From DATAGZ01 sp036263455 (GTDB lineage Bacteria; Pseudomonadota; Alphaproteobacteria; Dongiales; Dongiaceae), in assembly GCA_036263455.1 (NCBI GenBank), contig DATAGZ010000017.1:208177-272176 (forward strand): a stretch of 64,000 nucleotides of DNA, given 5' to 3'. Position 1 is the stretch's first letter; every line of letters starts with the position of its first letter. Below the pieces are notes generated by a model, which ran no database searches, was not told the DNA's origin, and worked only from the letters and a program-made list of their open reading frames with translations. The position numbers were made by a program, and so were the translations under genes. This document shows, one piece after another, positions 17,870 to 26,865 of the stretch.

Positions 17870-17920
17870 CACCAGGCGGGATATGCTGGCGACGGTGTCT
17901 CCCGTTCAGGGGAGGACATC

Positions 17921-19033
17921 ATGAAAAAGTATTTGGGGCTGGCCGTGACCACGGCCATGTGTGCATTTGTCACTGGATATTCCGTTGCACATGCGCAGGA
18001 GGACATCGTTGCCCAGGCGAAGGCCGAGGTGGCGCGCTATGCGGGTAAGCAGGACCACTGGACGGGTCCTCAGGACGGGCCGACCGCCGAGGCCGGCAAG
18101 AAGATCGTGTTTCTTTCCGCCGACGAACAGAACGATATTTCCCATGAATATGGCCAATACATAAAGCAGGCAGGCGAGAAAATCGGCTGGGAAGTGACGA
18201 TTATCGACGGGAAGGGCGATCCCTCCAACTGGCTTTCGGTCATGAACCAGGCAATCGCCCTGAAGCCGGACGGCATCGCCATGTTCATGGACGCCAAGGG
18301 CGTCCAGGATCCGATGAAAAAAGCGGTGACACAGGGGATCACCTTCGTAGGCTTGCATGCGGCCGGCTATCCCGGGCCGCAACCGGACCTCAACCTCTTC
18401 GTCAATATCCAAGAAGATCCCAAGGAGATCGGGCGTGCCGAGGCCGATTGGATCATCGCCGATTCGAACGGCAAGGGGCGGGTGATCGTGCTCTCCCACA
18501 ATGAGTATGCCATCGCTCAGGTTAAATCCATGGCCACGGCCGATCGGATCCGGGAATGCAAGAGCTGCGAATTGCTGGATTACGTGAATTCGCCCGCGGC
18601 TGAGGCCGCGCAACGCCAGCCGCAATTGACGACCAGCTGGGTGCAGCGCTTCGGCGTGCCCTTCTACGCGACATCGGTGGGCGACAATGATTGGGATTTC
18701 GCAGTTCCCACTCTGCGGGCGGGCGGCGTGTCCCCCGACCAAGTCAAGCTGATCGCCGCGGACGGCAACCGCTCCGCATACGACCGTATCCGCAAGGGCG
18801 GCCAATATCAAACCGTGACGGTGTCCGAGCCCATCGAGCTGCAAGCCTATCAGGCGGTGGATGAACTCAATCGCGCTTTTCATGGCAAGCCGCCCTCGGG
18901 CTACGTGCAGCCGCCTTTCCTCGTGACCAAGGAAAATATCGATATCGAAGGCGGGCCCAAGAATATTTTCGAACCCAGCAACGATTATAAGGCCCATTAT
19001 TTAAAGATCTGGGGTGCGAAAATCGCGCAATAG
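17921..19033 (+). CDS. Sugar-type ABC transporter periplasmic binding protein
   Basis: 370 residues with a typical signal peptide (MKKYLGLAVTT..., cleavage near AHA-QE at residue 26). The mature part is a type I periplasmic binding protein of the ribose/xylose group: KIVFLSADEQNDISHEYGQYIKQ, PDGIAMFMDAKGVQDPMKKA, and VKLIAADGNRSAYDRIRKG. GGAGG ribosome site in front. It is first in a four-gene operon with ATPase, permease and a cyclase-family enzyme. The ligand is unknown; the length (mature about 345) is somewhat above RbsB. The downstream cyclase suggests the ligand may not be a plain pentose. Confidence 0.85.
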   Translation: MKKYLGLAVTTAMCAFVTGYSVAHAQEDIVAQAKAEVARYAGKQDHWTGPQDGPTAEAGKKIVFLSADEQNDISHEYGQYIKQAGEKIGWEVTIIDGKGDPSNWLSVMNQAIALKPDGIAMFMDAKGVQDPMKKAVTQGITFVGLHAAGYPGPQPDLNLFVNIQEDPKEIGRAEADWIIADSNGKGRVIVLSHNEYAIAQVKSMATADRIRECKSCELLDYVNSPAAEAAQRQPQLTTSWVQRFGVPFYATSVGDNDWDFAVPTLRAGGVSPDQVKLIAADGNRSAYDRIRKGGQYQTVTVSEPIELQAYQAVDELNRAFHGKPPSGYVQPPFLVTKENIDIEGGPKNIFEPSNDYKAHYLKIWGAKIAQ

Positions 19034-19053
19034 GCGGCGCGGGTTTCCTCCTT

Positions 19054-20550
19054 ATGAACGACCTTCTCGGTATCCAGGAACTGACCAAGCGTTTTCTGGG
19101 AACGCTGGCCCTCGATCGCGTAAATTTCAGCCTGAAAGCTGGCGAAGTTCACGCCTTGCTAGGCCAGAATGGCGCGGGCAAATCGACGCTGATCAAGATT
19201 CTTGCCGGTCTCTATCCGACCGATGGGGGAAGGATCCATTTCTCGGGCCATTCTGCCGATCCGACGGAGCGGCCTTTACCTATTTCCTTCATTCACCAGG
19301 ATCTGGGCCTCATTGACGGGATGAGCGTCGCCGAGAATGTCGCGCTCGGCATGGGGTATCCGCGCAAACGGGGGCTGATCGATTGGAAGGCCGCGCGGGC
19401 GCGTGCCGCTGCCGTCCTGACAACGGTGGGCTGTACGGCTCATCCCGACGCGCGGGTGAAGGATCTCTCCGCGGCGGACCGGTCGCTGCTCGCGATAGGC
19501 CGAGCCCTGGCAGTGCGTCATCCGATTCTCATCCTGGACGAGCCGACCGCGGCCCTTCCCGCGGCCGATGTCGATCGCCTGCTCGCCGCCCTGGCCAAGC
19601 TGCGCGCGGAGGGTCTGGGCATCCTGTATGTGACCCATCGCCTCGATGAGGTCTTCCGCATCGCTGACCGTGTAACTGTCCTGCGCGACGGACGGGTCGT
19701 CACGACGTCGCCGCTCGCCGAGACGACACCCGCCAAGCTGGTGGATGACATCGTCGGGGCCTCGCTCGCTGGTGCATTCCGCCAACCGAATGCGCCGCTC
19801 GCGCGGCCGCTCTTCGCGCTGCGCGCGGCGGTGACGGGCGATATCGCCCCGGTATCTTTCGACGTAGCGCAAGGCGAGACGGTGGCGCTGGTCGGCCTGA
19901 GAGGCGCCGGCCACCATGAGATCGGCCGCGCCATTTTCGCGACACCGCCCTTCGTCGATGGCGAGGTCATCCTGGGCGATGAGGAGATTTTCCCCAGCGA
20001 TCCCCACGAGGCCATGGCGCTGGGAATTGGTTTCGTCTCGAGCAAGCGTGGCGAGGAAAGCCTCGCCATGAGCATGCGGGTGCGAGAGAACCTGTTCTTG
20101 AACCAGACGCTCTACGCCACGCGCGGCGGTAGGGCGAACTCCTGGCATCCGCTCTCGCGCGCGGAGGAAGGGCGCCGCGCGCGCCTGACCCTCGACCGCT
20201 TCTCCGTGCGACCCCGCGACCCCGAACGGGCGGTCGCCACGCTGAGCGGCGGCAATCAGCAGAAGGTCGTCGTGGCGCGCTGGTTGGAAGCGGGGGTGAA
20301 GCTGCTGGTGCTCGAGGAACCGACGATCGGTGTCGATGTCGGCGCCAAGGCGGAGATATACCGTCATCTGCGCCAGGCCCTAAGGGCCGGCCTGGGCGTG
20401 CTGCTTGTCTCTTCCGATTTTGAGGAAGTGGAGCGAATCGCCCACCGCGCCTTGGTTTTCAATCGCGGCCGCATGGTAGCGGAGGTCAAAAGCCAGGATC
20501 TGACGGTCGCACGCCTGACGGCGCTCGCCGCCCAGGCCGTTGCGGCATAG
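19054..20550 (+). CDS. Sugar-type ABC transporter ATP-binding protein (double domain)
   Basis: 498 residues with two ABC domains, as in RbsA/XylG/MglA. Domain 1 has an intact Walker A (GQNGAGKST) and Walker B (LILDEPTAALP), but its signature is degenerate (LSAADRSLL). Domain 2 has a degenerate Walker A (GLRGAGHHE), as is normal in this family, with an intact signature LSGGNQQKV and Walker B-like LLVLEEPTIGVD. So composite ATP sites form from the two halves. It powers import through the permease at 20559. Confidence 0.92.
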   Translation: MNDLLGIQELTKRFLGTLALDRVNFSLKAGEVHALLGQNGAGKSTLIKILAGLYPTDGGRIHFSGHSADPTERPLPISFIHQDLGLIDGMSVAENVALGMGYPRKRGLIDWKAARARAAAVLTTVGCTAHPDARVKDLSAADRSLLAIGRALAVRHPILILDEPTAALPAADVDRLLAALAKLRAEGLGILYVTHRLDEVFRIADRVTVLRDGRVVTTSPLAETTPAKLVDDIVGASLAGAFRQPNAPLARPLFALRAAVTGDIAPVSFDVAQGETVALVGLRGAGHHEIGRAIFATPPFVDGEVILGDEEIFPSDPHEAMALGIGFVSSKRGEESLAMSMRVRENLFLNQTLYATRGGRANSWHPLSRAEEGRRARLTLDRFSVRPRDPERAVATLSGGNQQKVVVARWLEAGVKLLVLEEPTIGVDVGAKAEIYRHLRQALRAGLGVLLVSSDFEEVERIAHRALVFNRGRMVAEVKSQDLTVARLTALAAQAVAA

Positions 20551-20558
20551 GAGGAAAA

Positions 20559-21620
20559 ATGGAACGGTCCAATCGCATGCGGCATGTTATCGGTGTCTGG
20601 GGACTCTTGATTCTGCTCATTATTTTGATCGCGGTTTTTGCGATCCTGCGGCCGCACACCTTCCTGACCGCCTTCAATTTTCAATCCATCCTCACCAATA
20701 AGTCGGTGGCAGCGCTCCTGGCGCTGGCGGTGCTCATTCCCATGGCGGCCAATCATTTCGACCTTTCCGCGGGGTATATGCTGGGCATATCGCAGGTGCT
20801 GGCGATCGGGCTGCAATCGGAAACGGGGCAAGGCTTGCCCTGGTTTGTGGCTGTGCTTTTGGTCCTGGCGCTCGGCGCGCTTGTCGGCCTGATCAACGGG
20901 CTGCTCGTCACCAGAGTCAAAATAGATTCCTTCATCGCCACCCTGGGGACGGGGACGATCCTGTATGGTCTCAACCAATGGTATACGGGAGGGCAGCAGG
21001 TGCTGGGGCATCTCGCCGACCCGTTCCTTGCGATCTCCGGGATCATCGCCTTTGGGATACCCGCACCGGCCGTTTACGTCCTCATCGTTGCCCTCTTGCT
21101 CTGGCTGACTTTCGAATTTCTCCCGGTAGGGCGGTTCCTCTATGTCCTGGGAGCAAGCCTCCGTGCCGCCGAGCTCAATGGTATTTCGCCGACCCGGTAT
21201 ATTACCCTGGCCTTCGTAGCTTCCGGCTCGATCGCGGCCTTTGCGGGAATCATCTTGCAATCACAGCTCCAGGTTGGCCAATCCTCGGTTGGCCAGGAAT
21301 ATCTGTTGCCCTCCTTCACCGCGGCTCTGCTGGGTGCGACATCCATCCGCCCCGGTCGGGTTAATGTCTGGGGGACCATCCTGGCCGTGGCTGTCCTCTC
21401 GGTGACGGTGGCCGGCCTGAACCAGCTTGGCGCGCCCTTCTTTGTCGAGCCGCTTTTCAATGGCTCGATGCTAATCCTGGCGGTTGGCCTTGCCGTCACA
21501 GCCGCGCGCCGCCGCACCGCCGCAGGTACACAGGCCGAGCAGGCGGCTTTGGCGGCTGTACCGGAAAAAGCCACTTTGGCGCCGGCCGATCTCTCGCTTG
21601 GAGACATGACCGATGAATGA
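20559..21620 (+). CDS. Sugar-type ABC transporter permease
   Basis: 353-residue inner-membrane protein of the RbsC/AraH/XylH type with about ten helices. Seen: SVAALLALAVLIPMAANHFDLSAGYMLG (core helix of the family), LVGLINGLLVTRVKIDSFIATLGTGTI, and LPSFTAALLGATSIRPGRVNVWGT near the C-terminus. The hydrophilic C-tail (about 45 residues, Ala- and Glu-rich) is longer than usual. Starts 8 bases after the ATPase and overlaps the cyclase gene by 8 bases. Confidence 0.9.
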   Translation: MERSNRMRHVIGVWGLLILLIILIAVFAILRPHTFLTAFNFQSILTNKSVAALLALAVLIPMAANHFDLSAGYMLGISQVLAIGLQSETGQGLPWFVAVLLVLALGALVGLINGLLVTRVKIDSFIATLGTGTILYGLNQWYTGGQQVLGHLADPFLAISGIIAFGIPAPAVYVLIVALLLWLTFEFLPVGRFLYVLGASLRAAELNGISPTRYITLAFVASGSIAAFAGIILQSQLQVGQSSVGQEYLLPSFTAALLGATSIRPGRVNVWGTILAVAVLSVTVAGLNQLGAPFFVEPLFNGSMLILAVGLAVTAARRRTAAGTQAEQAALAAVPEKATLAPADLSLGDMTDE

Positions 21621-22569
21621 CCACGCCCACGACCATTATCAAAAAGCCAGGCCGGGTGAAGATGAAGGTTGGTACCCCTCGCGCTGGGGGAAGGAGGATC
21701 AGCGGGGCAATGGCAATTTGCAGGACGCGCGCAAAGTTCTCCAGGCGGTGTCCATGATCGAGAGCGGCGAGATCGTCCGCCTCGGCCTGCCTTATGACAC
21801 CAAAATGCCGATTGCGCCGGGCCGCGCCTATGCCTTGCGCATGCCGGGCGGACCGACGGGGGGTCCCCACGGAAAAAAGAGCAAAACGGTCTGGAATGAC
21901 GAGTTCATCTCGACAGAGATCGGGCAGATCGGCACGCAAATGGACGCGTTGGGCCATCTCGGCCGGCAATATGGTGCCGATGGCGACCAGACGCGTATCA
22001 TGTTCTATAATGGAAACTCTCTGGCCGATCTCTGGTCGCCCTATGGTCTGAAGAAGCTCGGGATCGAGCACGCGCCGGCTTTCTTTACGCGCGGGTTCCT
22101 GCTCGACGTTCAGGGCCTCAAGGGCCGGGTAATGGATATCGGCGAGCCGATCCGCCCGGAAGACCTGCTGTCCTGCTTCGCGCGGCAAGGCATGGACCCC
22201 GCCGAGATCGAGCCGGGGGATGCGATTTTCATCCGCACCGGCCATGGCAGCCGCTGGTATAGCGAAACGGCGACCTTTTACGATGGCGCTCCCGGCATCG
22301 AGCTGGAGAGCGCCAAATGGCTTGCCGAACGCCAGCCGGTAATCGTGGGCGCCGACAATTTCGCTGTCGAGGTGGTGCCCCCGGTCGATCCGGATGATTT
22401 CCACCCCTGTCATCAGCATCTGATCATGAAGAATGGCATCCATCTCCAGGAGGGGATGACCTTCGAGGGATTAGTAGAGCGGAACGTCTACCGCTTCGCC
22501 TATGTTTTCGTGCCGCTGCCGATTAGCGGGGCGACCGGTTCCCCCGGCTGCCCGATCGCCGTTCTCTGA
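21613..22569 (+). CDS. Cyclase-family metal-dependent hydrolase with altered metal motif
   Basis: 318 residues of the PF04199 family, which includes bacterial kynurenine formamidase and isatin hydrolase. The metal-binding signature HxGTHxDxxxH is seen here as QIGTQMDALGH (residues 105-115): Asp111 and His115 are kept, both early histidines are Gln. A GQxGTQxD form recurs in a subgroup of the family, so this may be a real subclass rather than a dead enzyme. Other features: GFLLDVQGLKG, the IRTGHGSRWYSE strand (as in IRTGW of relatives), and VVPPVDPDDFHPCHQHLI. Co-transcribed and overlapping with the permease, so it likely processes the imported compound. Confidence 0.8.
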   Translation: MNDHAHDHYQKARPGEDEGWYPSRWGKEDQRGNGNLQDARKVLQAVSMIESGEIVRLGLPYDTKMPIAPGRAYALRMPGGPTGGPHGKKSKTVWNDEFISTEIGQIGTQMDALGHLGRQYGADGDQTRIMFYNGNSLADLWSPYGLKKLGIEHAPAFFTRGFLLDVQGLKGRVMDIGEPIRPEDLLSCFARQGMDPAEIEPGDAIFIRTGHGSRWYSETATFYDGAPGIELESAKWLAERQPVIVGADNFAVEVVPPVDPDDFHPCHQHLIMKNGIHLQEGMTFEGLVERNVYRFAYVFVPLPISGATGSPGCPIAVL

Positions 22570-22616
22570 CCGTACATTTGTAAGCCTACGGGAAGCGTAC
22601 TATGGGCAACGGTATC

Positions 22617-22632
22617 GCCCCGGACACGGGGC
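22617..22632. terminator. Weak hairpin between convergent cyclase and ihfB genes
   Basis: Perfect 6-bp stem GCCCCG/CGGGGC with a GACA loop in the 70-base gap between two converging genes. No T tract on either side, so a terminator role is uncertain. Confidence 0.3.
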
Positions 22633-22639
22633 CGCACCC

Positions 22640-22957
22640 TTAACCTTGTGGTTCGGCAATTTTGCGCTCGCCGCGCTGCTTATGGTTCAACTTTTCGCGT
22701 AATTCCTTGCCGGTTTTAAAGAAGGGCACGGCTTTTCCATCGACCTGGACGCTCTCGCCCGTCCTGGGGTTGCGGCCGATGCGTGGCCGCCGGCTCTTGA
22801 CCGAGAACGCGCCGAAGCCCCGTAGTTCGACCCGCCGGCCCCGTGCCAGCGCCAGGGTAATCTCCTCGAAGATCGTGGTGATGATGCGCTCGACATCCCG
22901 GGTAAAGAGGTGAGGGTTCTTTTCGCCGATACGCAAGATGAGTTCTGATTTCGTCAT
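22640..22957 (-). CDS. ihfB: Integration host factor beta subunit
   Basis: 105-residue DNA-bending protein of the HU/IHF family. Start at 22957 is set by MTKSELILRIGEKNP and a GAGGG ribosome site; a longer frame adds 16 unlikely residues. The beta-arm signature GRRVELRGFGAFSVKSRRPRIGRNPRTGE is intact, including the RNP tip that inserts into DNA. The place after rpsA in the order aroA-cmk-rpsA-ihfB is the one known for ihfB and separates it from hupB or ihfA. A terminator after rpsA and an own promoter suggest partly independent expression. Confidence 0.93.
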   Translation of the reverse strand: MTKSELILRIGEKNPHLFTRDVERIITTIFEEITLALARGRRVELRGFGAFSVKSRRPRIGRNPRTGESVQVDGKAVPFFKTGKELREKLNHKQRGERKIAEPQG

Positions 22958-22976
22958 GACCGTCCCTCTTGGGCCG

Positions 22977-23005
22977 AAGCTAGCCTCGGCTGCTAGACGC
23001 GTCAA
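22977..23005 (-). promoter_or_regulatory. Candidate promoter of ihfB
   Basis: TTGACG and TAGCTT with a 17-base spacer on the minus strand, 20 bases before the ihfB start and downstream of the rpsA terminator. The -10 is poor. Confidence 0.3.
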
Positions 23006-23036
23006 GATAACTTATTCATTTTTCAAGGGATTTTAT

Positions 23037-23068
23037 AAAAAAACGGCCGGGCATCGCACCCGGCCGTT
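23037..23068 (-). terminator. Rho-independent terminator of rpsA
   Basis: 10-bp stem (23042-23051 with 23059-23068), loop of 7 bases, followed on the minus strand by a T run (23043-23037). It starts 22 bases after the rpsA stop. Confidence 0.9.
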
Positions 23069-23089
23069 GGTACCTAATTCCGCGAAAGG

Positions 23090-24814
23090 TTATTCGCCTT
23101 TTTTGGTTTTCTTGGCCTTGGACAGCGCGGCTCCGAGAATATCCCCGAGGCTCGCTCCCGAATCCTGGGAACCGTATTCCGCCACCGCCTGCTTGTCTTC
23201 CTCGACTTCACGGGCCTTGATCGAGAGCGTGATCTTGCGGCTCTTGCTGTCGATCGTCATGATCTTAGCGTCGACTTTCTCACCGACGGCGAAGCGATCT
23301 GGCCGCTGGTCCGCCCGGTCGCGCGCGAGGTCGCCTTTCTTGATGAAGCCGTGCGCGCCACTGTCGCCGACATTGACTTCGATCCCGCCATCCGTGACGT
23401 GCAGAACGGAGCAGGTGACGATCTGTCCCCTTTTCAATTGGGTGACCGTCTCGGCGAAGTTGTCTTTTGCCAGTTGCTTGATTCCGAGGCTGATGCGCTC
23501 CTTCTCGATATCGACGTCCAGGACGCGCGCCTTGACGATTTGGCCCTTCTTGTAGTCGCGAATGGCCTCGTCGCCCGACCGGTCCCAGTCGAGATCGGAC
23601 ATGTGCACCATGCCGTCTATATCGCCCGACAGGCCGACGAAGAGGCCGAATTCGGTGATGTTCTTGATCTCGCCTTCGATGTCCGACCCGGCAGGATAGT
23701 TGGCGGCGAAACTCGCCCAGGGATTATCCATGACTTGCTTGAGGCCGAGCGAAATACGCCGCTTGGCGATATCGACCTCAAGAATGAGGGTTTCCACTTC
23801 CTGGCTGGTCGAGATGACCTTGCCGGGATGAATGTTCTTCTTGGTCCAACTCATTTCGGAGACATGGATCAAACCCTCGATACCCGGTTCGAGTTCGACG
23901 AAAGCGCCATAATCGGCGATATTGGTCACCCGGCCCTTTACCCGCTCGCCGACATGGTAGCGCTGGTCCGCCGTGTCCCACGGATCGGATTCAAGCTGCT
24001 TCATGCCGAGCGAAATACGCTGGGTATCCTGGTTGAATTTGATGATCTGCACGTTGACCTGCTGGCCCACCTGCAGCGCTTCCCCCGGATGGTTGATGCG
24101 CTTCCAGGAAATGTCGGTGACATGGAGCAGACCGTCCACGCCGCCCAGATCGACGAAGGCGCCATAATCGGTGATGTTTTTCACCACGCCATTGATGATC
24201 TGTCCTTCCTTGAGCTGCGAAACCAGTTCGGTCCGTGCCTCGGCACGGCTTTCCTCGAGCACCGCGCGGCGCGACACCACGATATTGCCGCGCTGGCGGT
24301 CCATCTTGAGAATTTGAAAGGGCTGGGGCGTTCCCATCAGCGGGCCGATATCGCGCAGTGGCCGGATATCCACCTGGCTGCCCGGCAAAAAGGCCACAGC
24401 GCCGGCCAGATCGACGGTAAACCCGCCTTTGACCCGCCCGAAAATGACGCCATTGACCCGCTCGCCGTTCTTATGCAGCCGCTCGAGCTCGACCCATGAT
24501 TCCTCTCGACGTGCTTTCTCGCGGGAGAGAAGCGCCTCGCCGTTCTTGTCTTCCATACGCTCGAGGAAGACATCGACCCGGTCGCCGGCGCGCAGTTCCG
24601 ATTTTTGTCCGGGACTGGCAAATTCGCGCAGCGGGATGCGTCCCTCGGACTTCAAGCCGACATCGATCACCGCGAAGTCGTTTTCAATTGCAACCACGGT
24701 GCCGACCAGCACCGTGCCCTCCAGGCCCTTCGCGGCTCCGAGGCTCTCATCGAGCATCGCCGCAAAATCGGCGCTGGGTTTAGTGGCGGTCACGGCCGCC
24801 ATGTTCTTAGCCAT
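23090..24814 (-). CDS. rpsA: 30S ribosomal protein S1
   Basis: 574 residues with six S1 (OB-fold) RNA-binding repeats, the usual alphaproteobacterial form. Typical repeat cores are visible several times: ITDYGAFVDLGGVDGLLHVTDISWKR, IADYGAFVELEPGIEGLIHVSEMSW, and ITEFGLFVGLSGDIDGMVHMSDLDW. S1 helps the 30S subunit bind mRNA leaders. The start has an AAGGA site 7 bases upstream. It follows cmk by 51 bases in the conserved aroA-cmk-rpsA-ihfB order and ends at a strong terminator. Confidence 0.97.
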   Translation of the reverse strand: MAKNMAAVTATKPSADFAAMLDESLGAAKGLEGTVLVGTVVAIENDFAVIDVGLKSEGRIPLREFASPGQKSELRAGDRVDVFLERMEDKNGEALLSREKARREESWVELERLHKNGERVNGVIFGRVKGGFTVDLAGAVAFLPGSQVDIRPLRDIGPLMGTPQPFQILKMDRQRGNIVVSRRAVLEESRAEARTELVSQLKEGQIINGVVKNITDYGAFVDLGGVDGLLHVTDISWKRINHPGEALQVGQQVNVQIIKFNQDTQRISLGMKQLESDPWDTADQRYHVGERVKGRVTNIADYGAFVELEPGIEGLIHVSEMSWTKKNIHPGKVISTSQEVETLILEVDIAKRRISLGLKQVMDNPWASFAANYPAGSDIEGEIKNITEFGLFVGLSGDIDGMVHMSDLDWDRSGDEAIRDYKKGQIVKARVLDVDIEKERISLGIKQLAKDNFAETVTQLKRGQIVTCSVLHVTDGGIEVNVGDSGAHGFIKKGDLARDRADQRPDRFAVGEKVDAKIMTIDSKSRKITLSIKAREVEEDKQAVAEYGSQDSGASLGDILGAALSKAKKTKKGE

Positions 24815-24865
24815 TCATCAATCCTTATCGTCTTTCTGGCCAGCCGGTTGTCTCCGGCGGTCTCT

Positions 24866-25501
24866 TCACAGGCCCAAGATGGCGTCGACACATTTCCGGG
24901 CCTGTTCGAAGACAGCATCAGCGGAAATATCGGAACTATCGATCACGATCGCGTCATCGGCGGGGATGAGGGGCGCGACATCACGCTTTCGGTCGCGTGC
25001 GTCGCGGGCCTCGATATCCTGCAAAATCTGCGGATATATAACGCTCGCCCCGCTTTCTTGCAACTCTTTATATCGACGCGCGGCCCGCGCCTCGGCCGAG
25101 GCCGTGACGAAGAACTTCAGGTCCGCATCCGGGCAGATCACGGTGCCGATGTCCCGCCCATCGAGGATGCTGCCCCGGGCGTGGGCGGGATCGTGTGCGA
25201 AGTCCCGCTGCCATCGACGCAGGGCCGCTCGCAAGGCGGGATAGGCCGCGATGCGCGACGCCAGCGCCCCGACCTGCTCGCCGCGCAGGTCGGGTGCGGT
25301 CAGCCAGCTGGGAGCCAAAGCGCGGGCCACGGCCACGGCAGCGGCCTCGTCGCTTCTATCTTTTAGATGAGCGGCAACAGCACGGTAGAGCAGCCCGGTA
25401 TCCAGACAAGCGAGGCCGTAATGGGCGGCAAGCCGGTGCGCGAGCGTCCCCTTTCCGGCCGCGGCCGGGCCATCGATGGCAATGACAACGCGCTTAGCCA
25501 A
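24866..25501 (-). CDS. cmk: Cytidylate kinase
   Basis: Phosphorylates CMP and dCMP with ATP. Walker A reads AIDGPAAAGKGTLA near the N-terminus; LDTGLLYRAVA, DGRDIGTVICPDA and the KFFVTASAEARAARRY lid follow, all typical. No ATG is available at the right place: the best start is a TTG at 25501, giving 211 residues (MAKRVVIAIDGP...), with GGGAG 6 bases upstream and an 8-base overlap with the end of aroA. A longer frame to 25684 lies within aroA and is unlikely. The overlap supports coupling with aroA. Confidence 0.9.
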   Translation of the reverse strand: MAKRVVIAIDGPAAAGKGTLAHRLAAHYGLACLDTGLLYRAVAAHLKDRSDEAAAVAVARALAPSWLTAPDLRGEQVGALASRIAAYPALRAALRRWQRDFAHDPAHARGSILDGRDIGTVICPDADLKFFVTASAEARAARRYKELQESGASVIYPQILQDIEARDARDRKRDVAPLIPADDAIVIDSSDISADAVFEQARKCVDAILGL

Positions 25502-26822
25502 TAATCGCTCCCAGCCGTGCCATGGTCTCCACGAAACCCGGAAAAGATGTGCCGATGGTGGCGGCGTCATCGATGGCCACCGGCTGCTGTGCGGCCAGAC
25601 CCAGCACCAGAAAGGACATTGCAACGCGGTGATCGAGGTTGACAGCAATATCCGCCGCACCGCGGGGCCGCTGGCTCGTGCCATGAATGCGCAGCCAATC
25701 CTCCCCTTCCTCGAGCGTCACGCCGCAGGCGGAAAGGCCGCGCGCCATGGCGCCCAGCCGGTCGCTTTCCTTAACCCGCAGCTCGCCGAGACCGGGAAAA
25801 AAACTGGTACCTTCGGCAAAGCTGGCCGCAACGAACAGGATCGGATATTCATCGATCATCGAGGGTGCGCGTGCCGCCGGGACAGTGATGCCTCGTAAGG
25901 CGGACGCCGTGACGACGAGATCGCCGATCCGCTCGCCCGCCGCCATTCTCTCGTTCTCGACCGCGATATCCGCGCCCATTTCCTGGAGCGAGGCCAGGAG
26001 GCCGGTCCGATGGGGGTTGAGACCGACATCGGAGATCGTGACGGTGGAATTGGGGACGAGCAGGGCCGCGACCAGCGGGAAGGCCGCCGAGGAAATATCG
26101 CCCGGCACATGAATCTCCCGTCCGCAAAGTTCGGGCTGACCCTTGAGGATGATTCGCCGGCCGATCTTTTCGGGAACGATGGTGATTTCGGCACCGAAAT
26201 GGCGCAGCATGAGTTCCGTATGGTCGCGCGTTAGCTCGGGTTCCAGGACGTGGGTCTCGCCGCGGCAATTCAGGCCCGCGAGCAGAATCGCCGATTTGAC
26301 CTGGGCGGAGGCGACCGGCAGGATGTAATCGAGCGGAACCGGCCGGCCCGTGCCGCGCACGGCCAGAGGAAGGCGAGCGCCGTCGCGGGCGATAAAAGAC
26401 GCACCCATTGCCGTAAGCGGCTCCATGACCCGCGCCATCGGCCGGCGGCGCAGGGAATTATCGCCCGTGAAAAAAGTGAGCAGGGGCTGCGTCGCCACTA
26501 ACCCCATCAATAAGCGCGTCGCCGTCCCGGCATTACCGCAATCGATGACATCCTCCGCTTCGGCCAGCCCGCCCACGCCACGGCCGCGGACCCGCCACAG
26601 CCCGTCATCGTCGCGATGGACCTCCGCGCCCAGGGCACGCATCGCCCGAGCGGTGGCAAGTACATCTTCGCCTTCGAGCAGCCCTTGGATCCGGGTCTCG
26701 CCCACCGCCAGCGCACCGAACATCAGCGCGCGATGAGAGATGGATTTATCGCCTGGGACGCGGACGCTGCCGGTCAAGGGCGAGCAGGGTTCTGCACGCA
26801 TCTTGGATTGATGGGTCTTCAT
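25494..26822 (-). CDS. aroA: 3-phosphoshikimate 1-carboxyvinyltransferase (EPSP synthase)
   Basis: 442 residues; joins shikimate-3-phosphate and phosphoenolpyruvate in aromatic amino acid synthesis. Motifs: VPGDKSISHRALMFGALAVGET at the N-terminus, DCGNAGTATRLLMG (LxNAGTAxR motif) and the C-terminal LRVKESDRLGAMARGL. The stretch after DCGNAG reads TATRLLMG, and Ala in the region TFFTGDNSLRRRPM is in line with class II enzymes, but I do not assign herbicide tolerance. First gene of the aroA-cmk-rpsA group. Confidence 0.96.
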   Translation of the reverse strand: MKTHQSKMRAEPCSPLTGSVRVPGDKSISHRALMFGALAVGETRIQGLLEGEDVLATARAMRALGAEVHRDDDGLWRVRGRGVGGLAEAEDVIDCGNAGTATRLLMGLVATQPLLTFFTGDNSLRRRPMARVMEPLTAMGASFIARDGARLPLAVRGTGRPVPLDYILPVASAQVKSAILLAGLNCRGETHVLEPELTRDHTELMLRHFGAEITIVPEKIGRRIILKGQPELCGREIHVPGDISSAAFPLVAALLVPNSTVTISDVGLNPHRTGLLASLQEMGADIAVENERMAAGERIGDLVVTASALRGITVPAARAPSMIDEYPILFVAASFAEGTSFFPGLGELRVKESDRLGAMARGLSACGVTLEEGEDWLRIHGTSQRPRGAADIAVNLDHRVAMSFLVLGLAAQQPVAIDDAATIGTSFPGFVETMARLGAIIG

Positions 26823-26865
26823 GAGCGGGGGTGATAGCAGAGAGCGACGCGCTTAGGAAGAACCG

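Noticed and set aside
16112..17872. Long open frame antisense to hppA (586 codons)
   Set aside because: High GC content creates open frames opposite real genes; the sense frame is a complete H+-pyrophosphatase and the antisense product resembles nothing.
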